From positions 1 to 44,514 of the forward strand of contig NZ_JAGMUK010000002.1 in the NCBI RefSeq assembly GCF_019049245.1: 44,514 nucleotides of DNA, given 5' to 3'. The position numbers were made by a program, and so were the translations under genes. The DNA is from Streptomyces sp. AC555_RSS877. Lineage in GTDB: Bacteria; Actinomycetota; Actinomycetes; Streptomycetales; Streptomycetaceae. A model generated the notes under the pieces. It was not told where the DNA came from. It worked only from the letters and a program-made list of their open reading frames with translations, and did not search any database. Shown piece by piece: positions 33,166 to 40,798 of this stretch (position 1 is the stretch's first letter; every line of letters starts with the position of its first letter).

Positions 33166-34488
33166 CTACGCGAAGAGCCGCCGCCAGGTCTCCGGCCCCG
33201 GGTAGCCGTCCGCCGCGCCGCCCCGCCAGCCCTGGGCGCGCTGGAAGGCCTCGACGCCGCGCCGGTCCGCCTCGCCCCAGCGCGGTCCCGGCCCGGTCGT
33301 GTAGTAGGTGCCGAACCCCTTCTTCACCAGTTGCTTCCCGAGCTCGGTGACGTACGTGTTGTGCGCCCCGGGCCGGAACATCGCCCGCCCCGGATAGCCG
33401 GACACCCCGTGGGAAGCGGGTCCGGCCGCCCCGGCCGTGACGTCCCTGCCCTGCCCCGTCACCAGCAGGGCCCAGGTCCGCGGACCCGGCAGCCCGTCCG
33501 CGTCGGCGCCCCGCCAGCCCTGGGCCTGCTGGAAGGCCCGGGTCGCCCTGCGGTCGGCGTCCGACCAGCGCGGGCCGGGACCGGAGGTGTAGTACCGCCC
33601 GGCGCCGCGCTCGACGAGCAGGCGGCCGAGTTGGGTGACGTACTTGTTGTTCGCGCCCGGACCGAAGTACGCCGAGCCGGGGAACGGCGTCGCGGCCGGC
33701 TCGCCCGGCTTCACGCTGTCGGGCTTCGTGGTGTCCGGTGGCGCCCCCGCCGTACCGGCCGCGAGCCCCTTGTAGCGGTAGGCGACGTACCGGTCGGAGT
33801 GGCTCCAGTAGGCGTACGGGGTGGACTGCCGGCGGGCGTGCGGGCGGGTCGCCTCGTAGGCGACGTAGTAGGTGTGCGTGTAGTCCGTCCAGCCGCCGAA
33901 GATCACGACGTGCGAGCCCTTCTCGGGATCGGCCGGGTTGTGGAAGAGAAGGATGTCGCCGGGCTGCAGATCGTCCTTGGCGATCCGCACCCCGTACTGG
34001 CCGAGGCTGCCCGTCCACTCGTTGCCCGGCAGATTCCAGGCCATCGACACGAAGCCCGAGCAGTCCTGCCGGTACCCGTCGGACCAGTACCCGGTCACGC
34101 TGTACGGCACCTTGGCGGCGACCCACTGCTTGGCCCGGGTGATGATGTCCGCGCGGGTGGTCGAGGGCGTCCTCACCGGGGCGGCGGGCTTCGCGGGCAG
34201 CCCTCCGGGGCCGTGCAGCGGGGCCTTGCCGCCCTGCGGGGTCTCGGGCTCGTCACCTGCGGGAACACCGGGTCGGGCGGGCGCGTGGGAGGCGGCGACG
34301 GCCGGGGCCGCATGGCCGGACACAAGCGCCGTGGAGGCCGCCGCGGCGAGGAGCACCGCCCGGTGGGCGGCGGGATGGCGGCCGGCCGGGGACGACGTGG
34401 AGTGCGGCAGGACCCGCCGCCAGTGAACGCATCCGGGACAGTCGCAGTCGCTCGCGGGATCGAATTCCTCGAAGACCGGAGTCGTCAT
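33166..34488 (-). CDS. Secreted NlpC/P60 peptidoglycan hydrolase with two C-terminal binding repeats
   Basis: 440 residues from ATG 34488 (GAAGGGAA upstream). The first ~25 residues have Cys-rich FDPASDCDCPGCVHWRRV, then a hydrophobic signal (AVLLAAAASTALVSGHAAPAVAA). The NlpC/P60-like domain (about 115-260) has the catalytic Cys in YRQDCSGFVSMAWNLPG and His in GSHVVIFGGW. Two ~75-residue repeats follow, each with GPGANNKYVTQLG or RPGAHNTYVTELG, YYTSGPGPRW or YYTTGPGPRW and FQxAQGWRG...DGxPGPxTW, a Streptomyces peptidoglycan-binding module. It would cut peptide stems of the wall. A Cys cluster before the signal segment is unusual. Confidence 0.9.
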   Translation of the reverse strand: MTTPVFEEFDPASDCDCPGCVHWRRVLPHSTSSPAGRHPAAHRAVLLAAAASTALVSGHAAPAVAASHAPARPGVPAGDEPETPQGGKAPLHGPGGLPAKPAAPVRTPSTTRADIITRAKQWVAAKVPYSVTGYWSDGYRQDCSGFVSMAWNLPGNEWTGSLGQYGVRIAKDDLQPGDILLFHNPADPEKGSHVVIFGGWTDYTHTYYVAYEATRPHARRQSTPYAYWSHSDRYVAYRYKGLAAGTAGAPPDTTKPDSVKPGEPAATPFPGSAYFGPGANNKYVTQLGRLLVERGAGRYYTSGPGPRWSDADRRATRAFQQAQGWRGADADGLPGPRTWALLVTGQGRDVTAGAAGPASHGVSGYPGRAMFRPGAHNTYVTELGKQLVKKGFGTYYTTGPGPRWGEADRRGVEAFQRAQGWRGGAADGYPGPETWRRLFA

Positions 34489-34537
34489 GCGATTCCCTTC
34501 ACATTCCAGATGGAAATGTCCACACCTGTGCACATTC

Positions 34538-34555
34538 GACAGTTTCTCAACTGTC
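34538..34555. promoter_or_regulatory. Inverted repeat GACAGTT-TCTC-AACTGTC upstream of the NlpC/P60 gene
   Basis: Perfect 7-bp arms with a 4-base spacer, 50-67 bp before the ATG. It could be an operator or a leader hairpin. A DnaA-box-like 9-mer ATGTCCACA lies beside it at 34516-34524. Confidence 0.4.
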
Positions 34556-34628
34556 ATCGAGACGCGCATGCTGACGGTCCGAATGATGTACGGCGGCCCG
34601 CTCCGAGGCGGCCGCCCGGTGGCGCCCG

Positions 34629-34662
34629 GTGGTCCGGGGCACTCTCCGGCATCCGGTAGAGT
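34629..34662 (+). promoter_or_regulatory. Promoter of tRNA-Lys copy 3 with the conserved upstream 16-mer
   Basis: GTGGTCCGGGGCACTC (34629-34644), 12 bases, then TAGAGT (34657-34662). It matches the element before tRNA-Lys copy 2 at 15 of 16 positions with equal spacing. Confidence 0.6.
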
Positions 34663-34677
34663 TGTGCAGGTCAGCGG

Positions 34678-34751
34678 GCGCCGCTAGCTCAGTTGGTTAG
34701 AGCAGCTGACTCTTAATCAGCGGGTCCGGGGTTCGAGTCCCTGGCGGCGCA
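34678..34751 (+). tRNA. tRNA-Lys (anticodon CTT), copy 3
   Basis: All 74 bases are identical to copies 1 and 2, with anticodon CTT and no encoded CCA. Confidence 0.98.
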
Positions 34752-34758
34752 CAGACAC

Positions 34759-34790
34759 GACAGGCCCCCCGCCCAGGCGGGGGGCCTGTC
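34759..34790 (+). terminator. Terminator of tRNA-Lys copy 3
   Basis: Perfect 14-bp stem GACAGGCCCCCCGC / GCGGGGGGCCTGTC with loop CCAG, starting 7 bases after the tRNA. Confidence 0.85.
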
Positions 34791-34809
34791 CGCTCTCCGG
34801 CCGGGTCGT

Positions 34810-34860
34810 CGGCAATTTTGCCGTCCACAATGACTCCACAAGTTCCCCACAGGCGCCACA
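34810..34860. promoter_or_regulatory. Palindrome and phased CCACA repeats upstream of cslA
   Basis: CGGCAA-TT-TTGCCG (34810-34823) is followed by four CCACA pentamers beginning at 34825, 34836, 34847 and 34856. The spacing is 11, 11 and 9 bp, on one helix face. CCGTCCACA (34821-34829) fits the relaxed Streptomyces DnaA box, and TTCCCCACA (34843-34851) differs by one base. A multi-site protein-binding region is likely. The binder is unknown. Confidence 0.4.
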
Positions 34861-35190
34861 ATGAACGCGTATGACCGGTAAACACCGCGTTTCGCATCTT
34901 GCGATCATGATGAACACCGTAGAACCCTGGTTTTCAAGATGCTGCCGATACGCGGCAGTTGGGGGGAAGGATCCGGTTGCCCGGTTGATCGGGGAGAGGG
35001 GCCCCGTTCACGACCGGATGCCGAGGGGGGCATCATGCAACCGGAAGGTCGTGGTTCCGTGTCCTGTAAGTGTGGAGCATGTGGTGACTGCGACCCACCG
35101 CTGATACGTCTGTGAAGGTCGAGGGGGACCTGAGCAGACGTAAGGAAACGACGAAACACGCGGCGTTCCCGCGTGTGGGGGGAATGACTC
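34861..35190 (+). promoter_or_regulatory. Gene-free leader of cslA with alternative hairpins
   Basis: No credible gene. CTGCCG-ATACG-CGGCAG (34942-34958) is a hairpin. ATCCGGT (34971-34977) can pair with ACCGGAT (35013-35019), enclosing CGGGG/CCCCG. Alternatively, TCCGGTTGC (34972-34980) can pair with GCAACCGGA (35037-35045). The two pairings exclude each other, as in a regulatory leader. No known riboswitch consensus was recognised. A strong ribosome site, GGGGGGAA, ends the region before ATG 35191. Confidence 0.45.
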
Positions 35191-37188
35191 ATGACGTCGA
35201 CGCCGACGGGCGCCCGGCAGGACCTCGATCCGTCCCAGACCACCCAGCTCAGGGTGCCTTCGCATCGGACCGGTTCGTTCCGCCGGATCAAGAAAACACT
35301 GCCCAAATACGACTACGAGCACTACAGCAGACTGGCCGGTCCCCTCACGCAGCCCGATCCGGGCAAGCCATACAGGGTGCAGTACCGCTCGTTGATCTCG
35401 CAGGAGCCGCACCGCATCAGAGTCGCGCTGATGCTGGCCGCCGCTCCGCTGCTCTCGCTGGTCCTGCTGGCCTGGCTGCTCCAGCCCGAGCACTGGACCG
35501 AGCGCGACTACCCGGCCTTCTCCTGGCTGCCCGCGCTCGACATCGTGATGCTCGTCTCGATCGGCCTGATCGAGTTCTTCCGGTGCATGAACGTGCTGTC
35601 GAACGCCCACGCCACCCTGGTCGCCCGCGACCCGATTCCGGTGGTTCCCGAGACCGGCACCAGAGTGGCGTTCCTCACGTCCTTCGTTCCCGGCAAGGAA
35701 CCGCTGGACATGGTGACGAAGACCCTGGAAGCCGCGGTGCGGATCCGGCACCGCGGCCTCATGCACGTCTGGCTCCTCGACGAGGGCGACGACCCGGCGG
35801 TCAAGGAGGTCTGTGAGCGCCTCGGCGTGCACCACTTCTCCCGCAAGGGCGTCGCGAAGTGGAACCAGGCCAAGGGCCCGCACCGCGCCAAGACCAAGCA
35901 CGGCAACTACAACGCCTGGCTGGACGCGCACGGCGACAACTACGACTTCTTCGCCTCCGTGGACACCGACCACGTGCCGCTGCCGAACTACCTGGAGCGG
36001 ATGCTCGGCTTCTTCCGCGACCCCAACATCGGCTTCGTCATCGGCCCGCAGGTCTACGGCAACTACGACAACTTCATCACCAAGGCCGCCGAGTCGCAGC
36101 AGTTCCTCTTCCACGCGCTGATCCAGCGGGCCGGCAACCGCTACGGCTCGCCGATGTTCGTGGGCACCTCGAACGCCGTGCGCATCAAGGCGCTCAAGCA
36201 GATCGGCGGCCTGTACGACTCGATCACCGAGGACATGGCCACCGGCTTCGAGATCCACCGCCACAAGAACCCGGCGACGGGCAAGAAGTGGCGCTCGGTC
36301 TACACCCCGGACGTCCTCGCCGTCGGCGAGGGCCCCAGCGCCTGGACGGACTTCTTCACCCAGCAGATGCGCTGGTCCCGCGGCACCTACGAGACGATCC
36401 TCAAGCAGTACTGGAAGGGCTGGTACTCGCTGCCGCCGAGCAAGCTCTTCAACTACACGATGATGATCATCTTCTACCCGATGTCCGCCCTCAACTGGAT
36501 CCTCGCGGCACTGAGCTGCGCACTGTTCCTGGGCCTGGGCGCCTCGGGTGTGAACATCGACCCGACCGTGTGGCTGATGCTCTACGGCAACGCCTCCGCG
36601 CTCCAGATCGGCCTCTACATCTGGAACCGCCGGCACAACGTCTCCCCGCACGAGCCGGAGGGGTCCGGCGGTGTGGCGGGCATGGTCATGTCCGCCCTGT
36701 CGGCGCCGCTCTACGCGAAGGCGCTGATCGACTCCGTCCTGCGCCGCAAGAGCAAGTTCGTGGTCACGCCCAAGGGCGACTCCGCGAGCCCGGACAGGTG
36801 GTTCGGGACCTTCCGGTACCACTGGTACTTCATCGTGCTCTTCACCGGTTCGATCGTCGCCGGTTTCGTCCTCGGGCACTCGCACCCGGCGATGATCATC
36901 TGGGCGATGTTCGCCACGCTGATCACCGCCACGCCGATCTTCGCCTGGCGCCACATGCTGCGTCAGGCGAAGAAGAAGCCGGACGTGCCCACGCAGGAGC
37001 CGCAGGACGCGGTTCCCGCCCCTCAGCCCGCTGCTGCCGCGGGGACCTACGAGCCGCAGCCGCTGCCCGTGCAGCGCACACCGGCCCAGCACGCCCCGCA
37101 GCACAAGCCCAGCTGGGCCGCCTCGAACGGGACGGAAGACCAGACCATGCAGATCGCCCTTGGTGGACTTGGGGGACGTAAGGAATGA
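35191..37188 (+). CDS. cslA: Cellulose-synthase-like GT2 glycosyltransferase CslA
   Basis: 665 residues from ATG 35191. Two N-terminal helices (RVALMLAAAPLLSLVLLAWLL; WLPALDIVMLVSIGLIEFF) precede the GT2 domain: VWLLDEGDDP, FFASVDTDHVPLPNYLERM (DXD), SITEDMATGFEIHR (TED) and FFTQQMRWSRGTYET (QXXRW), all intact. At least four more helices follow, then a cytoplasmic Pro/Gln/Ala-rich tail (about 595-665). The PilZ c-di-GMP domain of BcsA is not apparent. In S. coelicolor and S. lividans CslA makes a beta-glucan at hyphal tips for aerial growth and attachment. glxA is coupled by an ATGA overlap. Lysine codons are frequent, nearly all AAG, read by the tRNA just upstream. Confidence 0.96.
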   Translation: MTSTPTGARQDLDPSQTTQLRVPSHRTGSFRRIKKTLPKYDYEHYSRLAGPLTQPDPGKPYRVQYRSLISQEPHRIRVALMLAAAPLLSLVLLAWLLQPEHWTERDYPAFSWLPALDIVMLVSIGLIEFFRCMNVLSNAHATLVARDPIPVVPETGTRVAFLTSFVPGKEPLDMVTKTLEAAVRIRHRGLMHVWLLDEGDDPAVKEVCERLGVHHFSRKGVAKWNQAKGPHRAKTKHGNYNAWLDAHGDNYDFFASVDTDHVPLPNYLERMLGFFRDPNIGFVIGPQVYGNYDNFITKAAESQQFLFHALIQRAGNRYGSPMFVGTSNAVRIKALKQIGGLYDSITEDMATGFEIHRHKNPATGKKWRSVYTPDVLAVGEGPSAWTDFFTQQMRWSRGTYETILKQYWKGWYSLPPSKLFNYTMMIIFYPMSALNWILAALSCALFLGLGASGVNIDPTVWLMLYGNASALQIGLYIWNRRHNVSPHEPEGSGGVAGMVMSALSAPLYAKALIDSVLRRKSKFVVTPKGDSASPDRWFGTFRYHWYFIVLFTGSIVAGFVLGHSHPAMIIWAMFATLITATPIFAWRHMLRQAKKKPDVPTQEPQDAVPAPQPAAAAGTYEPQPLPVQRTPAQHAPQHKPSWAASNGTEDQTMQIALGGLGGRKE

Positions 37189-39122
37189 ACGACCGTGCAG
37201 GCCGCCGCCGCGCCCGTCGACTCGCGATAGGTACGGCGGTGGTGCTCGCGCTGGCCGGGATGAACGGGCCGTGGCTGTACCGCTTCGGAACCGAGAAATA
37301 CCACCAGTACCAAATCAACAAGCCGGAGTACAAAGCCGCGAACGGCAAATGGGACGTCATCGAGTTCCCGGAGGAGTACCGGCAGAACACCATCCACGCG
37401 GCGCTGCTGCGCACCGGCAAGGTGCTGCTCGTCGCGGGGTCGGGCAACGACCAGGACAACTTCGACGACAAGAAGTTCGACACCCGGATCTGGGACCCGG
37501 TCAAGGGCACCATCAAGAAGGTGCCGACGCCCAAGGACCTGTTCTGCACCGGCCACACCCAGCTCGCCAACGGCAACCTGCTGATCGCCGGCGGCACCAA
37601 GCGGTACGAGAAGCTGAAGGGCGACGTCACCAAGGCCGGCGGCCTGATGATCGTCCACAACGAGAACCCGGACAAGCCGATCACCCTGCCCGCGGGCACC
37701 ACGTTCGTGGGCAAGGAGAACGGCAAGACCTTCGTGTCGAAGGACCCGGTCGTCGTCGAGCGGGCGACGAAGAAGTTCGACAAGACGACCGGCGAGTTCC
37801 TCGGCAACACCCCGGGCCTGGGCCGTATCTACGTCGAGGCGCAGAAGAGCGGCGCCAAGTACGAGACGGGCACGCAGGACAACTACAAGGTGCAGGGGCT
37901 GTCCGGCGCCGACGCCAAGAACACGTACGGCATCGCGCAGAAGCTCGCCCTGGACAAGAAGGACTTCCAGGGCATCCGCGACGCCTTCGAGTTCGACCCG
38001 GTCGCCGAGAAGTACATCAAGGTCGACCCGATGAAGGAGGCCCGCTGGTACCCGACGCTCACCACCCTGAGCGACGGGAAGATCCTCAGCGTCTCCGGCC
38101 TCGACGACATCGGGCAGCTGGTCCCCGGCAAGAACGAGGTCTTCGACCCGAAGACCAAGAAGTGGTCCTACCTGCCGGAGACCATGCAGTTCCCGACGTA
38201 CCCGGCGCTGTTCCTGATGCAGAACGGCAAGATCTTCTACTCGGGTGCGAACGCGGGCTACGGGCCGGACGACGTGGGCCGCGACCCGGGCGTCTGGGAC
38301 GTGGACACCAACAAGTTCACCAAGCTGCCCGGACTCAGCGACCCGAACATGCTGGAGACCGCGGGGACCGTGCTGCTGCCGCCGGCGCAGGACGAGAAGT
38401 ACATGGTGATCGGCGGCGGCGGGGTCGGCGAGTCCCAGCTGTCCAGCAACAAGACGCGGCTCATCGACCTGAAGGCGGACAGCCCGAAGTTCGAGGACGG
38501 GCCGAGCATGGAGAAGGGCACGCGCTATCCGCAGGCCTCGGTGCTGCCCGACGACACGGTTCTCGTGTCGGGCGGTTCGGAGGACTACCGCGGACGCGGT
38601 GACTCCAACATCCTGCAGGCGCGGCTGTACCAGCCGGACACGAAGACCTTCAAGGAGGTCGCCGAGCCGCTGGTGGGCCGGAACTACCACTCCGGGTCGC
38701 TGCTGCTGCCGGACGGGCGGGTGATGTTCTTCGGTTCGGACTCGCTGTACGCGGACAAGGCGAACACGAAGCCCGGCGAGTTCGAGCAGCGGATCGAGAT
38801 CTACACGCCGCCGTACCTGTACCAGGGTTCGCGGCCCTCGCTCTCGGGCGGCCCGCAGACCATCGAGCGCGGCGAGTCGGGGACGTTCACCTCGCAGCAC
38901 GCGTCGTCGGTCAAGTCGGTGCGGCTGATGCGGCCCAGTGCCGCGACCCACGTGACGGATGTCGACCAGCGGTCGATCGCGCTGGACTTCAAGACGTCGG
39001 GCGACAAGGTCACCGTGACCGTCCCGAAGAACAAGAACTTGGTCCAGTCGGGGTGGTACATGGTCTTCGTGAACGACGACCAGGGGACGCCGAGCAAGGC
39101 GCGGTGGGTCAAGGTTCCCTAG
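37185..39122 (+). CDS. glxA: Radical copper oxidase GlxA
   Basis: 645 residues, ATG 37185 overlapping the cslA stop. A short N-terminal helix (RLAIGTAVVLALAGMNGPWLY) anchors it outside the membrane. A seven-bladed Kelch-like propeller follows. The cross-linked Cys-Tyr cofactor is predicted from Cys121 (KDLFCTGHTQLANG) and Tyr289 (EARWYPTLTTLSDG) with stacking Trp288. Copper ligands lie in GRNYHSGSLLLPDGRV and the C-terminal MRPSAATHVTDVDQR. The galactose/glyoxal-oxidase-type active site oxidises the CslA product and yields hydrogen peroxide, which could feed the nearby LPMO. Function in morphogenesis is established for S. lividans GlxA. Confidence 0.96.
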   Translation: MNDRAGRRRARRLAIGTAVVLALAGMNGPWLYRFGTEKYHQYQINKPEYKAANGKWDVIEFPEEYRQNTIHAALLRTGKVLLVAGSGNDQDNFDDKKFDTRIWDPVKGTIKKVPTPKDLFCTGHTQLANGNLLIAGGTKRYEKLKGDVTKAGGLMIVHNENPDKPITLPAGTTFVGKENGKTFVSKDPVVVERATKKFDKTTGEFLGNTPGLGRIYVEAQKSGAKYETGTQDNYKVQGLSGADAKNTYGIAQKLALDKKDFQGIRDAFEFDPVAEKYIKVDPMKEARWYPTLTTLSDGKILSVSGLDDIGQLVPGKNEVFDPKTKKWSYLPETMQFPTYPALFLMQNGKIFYSGANAGYGPDDVGRDPGVWDVDTNKFTKLPGLSDPNMLETAGTVLLPPAQDEKYMVIGGGGVGESQLSSNKTRLIDLKADSPKFEDGPSMEKGTRYPQASVLPDDTVLVSGGSEDYRGRGDSNILQARLYQPDTKTFKEVAEPLVGRNYHSGSLLLPDGRVMFFGSDSLYADKANTKPGEFEQRIEIYTPPYLYQGSRPSLSGGPQTIERGESGTFTSQHASSVKSVRLMRPSAATHVTDVDQRSIALDFKTSGDKVTVTVPKNKNLVQSGWYMVFVNDDQGTPSKARWVKVP

Positions 39123-39135
39123 GCCGTGGGCAGTA

Positions 39136-39180
39136 CGCGACTGGGGGCGCCCTCCGTCACGGAGGGCGCCCCCAGTCGCG
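39136..39180. terminator. Bidirectional terminator between glxA and the endoglucanase gene
   Basis: Perfect 21-bp stem (39136-39156 with 39160-39180) around loop TCA, 14 bases after the glxA stop and 9 bases before the opposing gene's stop. Confidence 0.9.
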
Positions 39181-39189
39181 TGGAAGGGA

Positions 39190-40209
39190 CTATCCGGAAG
39201 CCTTGGCCAGCTTCAGTGCGTAGTCCGCCCACCACTCGCCGGCCTTCGGGCCGCCCTTGCACTCGCCGTCCGACTCCCCCGGGCGTTTGACCCAGAGGTA
39301 GGCGTCCACCAGGGGGTCCGCCGTCTTGGTCGTCGGGGTCTCCCCCAGCGCCCGGCCGGGCGGGTTGCACCAGCGTTCGTCCTGGTTGCCGCCCGTGTAC
39401 GGGCCGTTGCCGTTGCGGCTGGTGTCGATGACGAAGGGCTTGTTGCCGACCTTCGAGGAGAGGTTCTTGCCGTAGGCGATGGACTCCTGGGTGGAGTAGA
39501 AGTTGGAGACGTTGACCGAGAAGCCGTCGGCCTGGTCGATGCCCGCGCGCTGCAGGGGCTCGAAGATCTGGTCGGGGTTGCCCCAGCCGGCGTTGCCCGC
39601 GTCGATGTAGACCTTGGTGTTCTTCAGGGTCTTGAGCTTGCCGACGGCCTCCGTGAGGAGGGCGTAGCGCTCCTCGTGGAACTCCTCGCCGGTACAGCCG
39701 TCGACCAGGTGCAGTACGGCGTCCGGCTCCAGGATCACCGTCGCCGAGCGGTCGCCGATGCCCTTGGCCACGCCGTCGATCCAGGTCCGGTAGGCGTTGC
39801 CGTCGGCGGCGCCTCCCTGCGAGTACTGGCCGCAGTCGCGGTGCGGGATGTTGTAGAGGACCAGCAGGGCCGTGCGGTCGGCCTTCTCGGCGGCCTCGGT
39901 GAAGCCGCGCGCCTCCTGCTCCGGGTCCTCCACGCCGATCCACTCGCCGGTCGGCTGCTCGGCGATCTTGCGGATCTGCTCGGCCTCGGCCTTCTTGCCG
40001 GACTTCTCGTAGGCGACGACCTGCTCCGCCGCGTTGCCGGCGGGGTTGACCCAGAAGGGGTCACTCGCCTTGGGCTGCTGTGTGATCCCGGCGCCGGCGC
40101 CGTCCTTCTCGTCGTCCCCGTCCCCCGACGAGGAACACCCCGCTATCAGCAGTGCCGCCCCCAGCACCGTCGCGGAAGCGCGTGTTCGAGCCCCCCAGCT
40201 GACGTACAT
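39190..40209 (-). CDS. cslZ: GH6 endoglucanase lipoprotein (CslZ-like)
   Basis: 339 residues from ATG 40209 (AAGGGGGG upstream). Lipoprotein signal with lipobox LLIAGC-SSSG (Cys25) and an acidic Asp/Glu/Gly linker. The GH6 catalytic domain has LVLYNIPHRDCGQYSQGG (Asp125 region), VILEPDAVLHLVDGC (catalytic acid Asp163), YIDAGNAGWGNPDQIFEPL, GFSVNVSNFYSTQES, PFVIDTSRNGNGPY and DAYLWVKRPGESDGEC. It hydrolyses beta-1,4-glucan at the outer membrane face. An endoglucanase is a regular partner of bacterial cellulose synthases, trimming the chain. Convergent with glxA here. The name cslZ is from memory of S. lividans. Confidence 0.9.
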   Translation of the reverse strand: MYVSWGARTRASATVLGAALLIAGCSSSGDGDDEKDGAGAGITQQPKASDPFWVNPAGNAAEQVVAYEKSGKKAEAEQIRKIAEQPTGEWIGVEDPEQEARGFTEAAEKADRTALLVLYNIPHRDCGQYSQGGAADGNAYRTWIDGVAKGIGDRSATVILEPDAVLHLVDGCTGEEFHEERYALLTEAVGKLKTLKNTKVYIDAGNAGWGNPDQIFEPLQRAGIDQADGFSVNVSNFYSTQESIAYGKNLSSKVGNKPFVIDTSRNGNGPYTGGNQDERWCNPPGRALGETPTTKTADPLVDAYLWVKRPGESDGECKGGPKAGEWWADYALKLAKASG

Positions 40210-40798
40210 CCAACCCCCCTTGGGTGCACCGTTCCGAGCCCCAATCCTGACACACCCGCCGCGCGGCCCACGACGCCGTCCGCGCCTTGTCCAGGAGCTG
40301 TTACGGCCCCCATGGCCCAGGGACGCAGGCGCCCGCACAAAGCGCGTGCCACCAGGCGCAGTTGCGGCAGGACCCGTCCGGCAGGGCGCGCATCGAACAG
40401 GCCGCGGGCATGCGCGCCGAGCTCCGGCTGCCGCCGGCCCGGGTCGCGTGGGCGGTGGTGGTGGCCTCCGCCTCGGCTCGCGGGCGACGGCGAACCACCC
40501 GAGGAGACGCCGCTCGGCGGGACGCCGGAGAAACCGGGTACCGCCCCGCGCACTTCGCGTCACCAGCGCGGATGACGCAGAGCAACCGGACGGGAACTTG
40601 GCGTCAATCGACCTCTGGGCCCCGGCCCTCATCCGCCCTGAAGTCTTCTCTACGGCCCCAGCCCCTGGCCACTCAGGCCTCCCGCGCCGACGCCGGGTTA
40701 CTCCCGCAGCCCCGTGCGCGCGGTCGAGGACCAGCCCGGTCGGCGGCTTTTGGGGGAGCGGGCCGCCGACCGGGCCGGGTGCCGGCCGCAATCACCTG
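40210..40798. other. 589-bp intergenic region without a supported gene
   Basis: Promoter of the GH6 gene at the left end, a terminator at the right end (40735-40774). Between them only compositional open frames occur. A leftward frame at 40301-40585 ends with a Cys-containing stretch (GSCRNCAWWHALCAGAC) but lacks a convincing start or ribosome site. It may be a decayed gene. Confidence 0.5.
40735..40774 (-). terminator. Terminator of the LAXTG surface-protein gene
   Basis: 13-bp perfect stem CCCGGTCGGCGGC (40735-40747) / GCCGCCGACCGGG (40762-40774) with a 14-base loop, 25 bases past the stop at 40799. Confidence 0.75.

Noticed and set aside
34488..34569. Longer N-terminus of the NlpC/P60 protein
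   Set aside because: The extra 27 residues precede a start with a good ribosome site, and this stretch carries promoter-like inverted repeats.
14845..34677. Genomic island integrated between tRNA-Lys copies
   Set aside because: The tRNAs are direct repeats, but there is no integrase, excisionase or att remnant, and the genes between them (cdgA, LPMO, transporter) are core Streptomyces genes.
34861..35190. Known riboswitch (c-di-AMP ydaO or c-di-GMP type) before cslA
   Set aside because: The conserved core elements of these classes were not found. Only generic alternative hairpins are supported.
40301..40585. 94-residue Cys-containing small protein gene
   Set aside because: No ribosome site, low-complexity N-terminal half, and no family recognised. 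Kept only as a remark on the intergenic region.
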